Positions 5,423 through 5,468 of a stretch of DNA of 5,468 bases are shown in pieces. The stretch is from Ruminococcus sp. (GTDB lineage: Bacteria; Bacillota; Clostridia; Oscillospirales; Acutalibacteraceae), in NCBI GenBank assembly GCA_017380355.1, contig JAFOED010000155.1, forward strand, positions 1 through 5,468, read 5' to 3'. The notes beneath the pieces were generated by a model. The model was not told the DNA's origin. It saw only the letters and a program-made list of their open reading frames with translations, and did no database searches. The position numbers and the translations under genes are program-made. Each line of letters begins with the position of its first letter. Position 1 is the stretch's first letter.

Positions 5423-5468
5423 AATGCCTGAGGGTTGTTCAGAAACCACACCACTGCCGGGGCTGCCC
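5423..5468. other. Foreign-looking GC-rich tail, probable assembly chimera
   Basis: These 46 bases are about 60% G+C (28 of 46), in strong contrast with the AT-rich coding sequence before them. They break the purM frame immediately after the conserved DMFNT motif. On the minus strand one frame is open across the tail and reads like ordinary protein (for example AVVWFLNNPQAFV), which would fit a fragment of another genome's gene joined in error. That reading is suggestive only. Confidence 0.6.

Noticed and set aside
5423..5431. Genuine premature stop or frameshift making a truncated functional PurM
   Set aside because: The break coincides with a composition change at the window edge, and no other frame after it resumes the PurM C-terminus.
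1..5468. CRISPR array, insertion sequence, tRNA/rRNA or phage-like genes
   Set aside because: I found no repeated units, transposase motifs, terminal inverted repeats or RNA gene signatures other than the riboswitch.

Overview
This AT-rich window carries seven same-strand nucleotide biosynthesis genes and one regulatory RNA. Gene content, strong GGAGG-type ribosome binding sites, tight packing and protein style all suggest an uncultured Firmicute of the Clostridia type. This placement is inferred from protein resemblance, not from a marker gene. Both ends of the window look like contig ends.

Positions 1-1652 hold the end of a de novo pyrimidine operon: the C-terminal half of pyrE (orotate phosphoribosyltransferase), then pyrB and pyrI (catalytic and regulatory chains of aspartate carbamoyltransferase). 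The three genes are separated by single bases, so they are almost certainly co-transcribed and probably translationally coupled. PyrI keeps all four zinc cysteines, so a PyrB-PyrI holoenzyme is expected.

Positions 1653-1845 are the only sizeable intergenic region. It holds a probable promoter, a ZTP/ZMP riboswitch (pfl motif) and a rho-independent terminator whose 5' arm overlaps the riboswitch P3 helix. This is a transcriptional ON switch that should let the purine operon be read when the purine/folate alarmone ZTP (or ZMP) accumulates.

Positions 1846 to the right end hold the purine operon: purE, purC, a purF-like gene and a truncated purM. They encode consecutive or near-consecutive steps of IMP synthesis (PRPP to PRA by PurF, FGAM to AIR by PurM, AIR carboxylation by PurE, SAICAR formation by PurC). 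The most notable gene is the purF-like one. Its phosphoribosyltransferase half and putative Fe-S cysteines look intact. Its glutaminase half has lost the N-terminal catalytic cysteine and the other expected glutamine-handling residues, so it may be ammonia-dependent, may use a separate glutaminase, or may have another role.

The last ~46 bases do not continue purM and are much more GC-rich than the rest, which points to an assembly chimera. The first ~33 bases also fit PyrE poorly.
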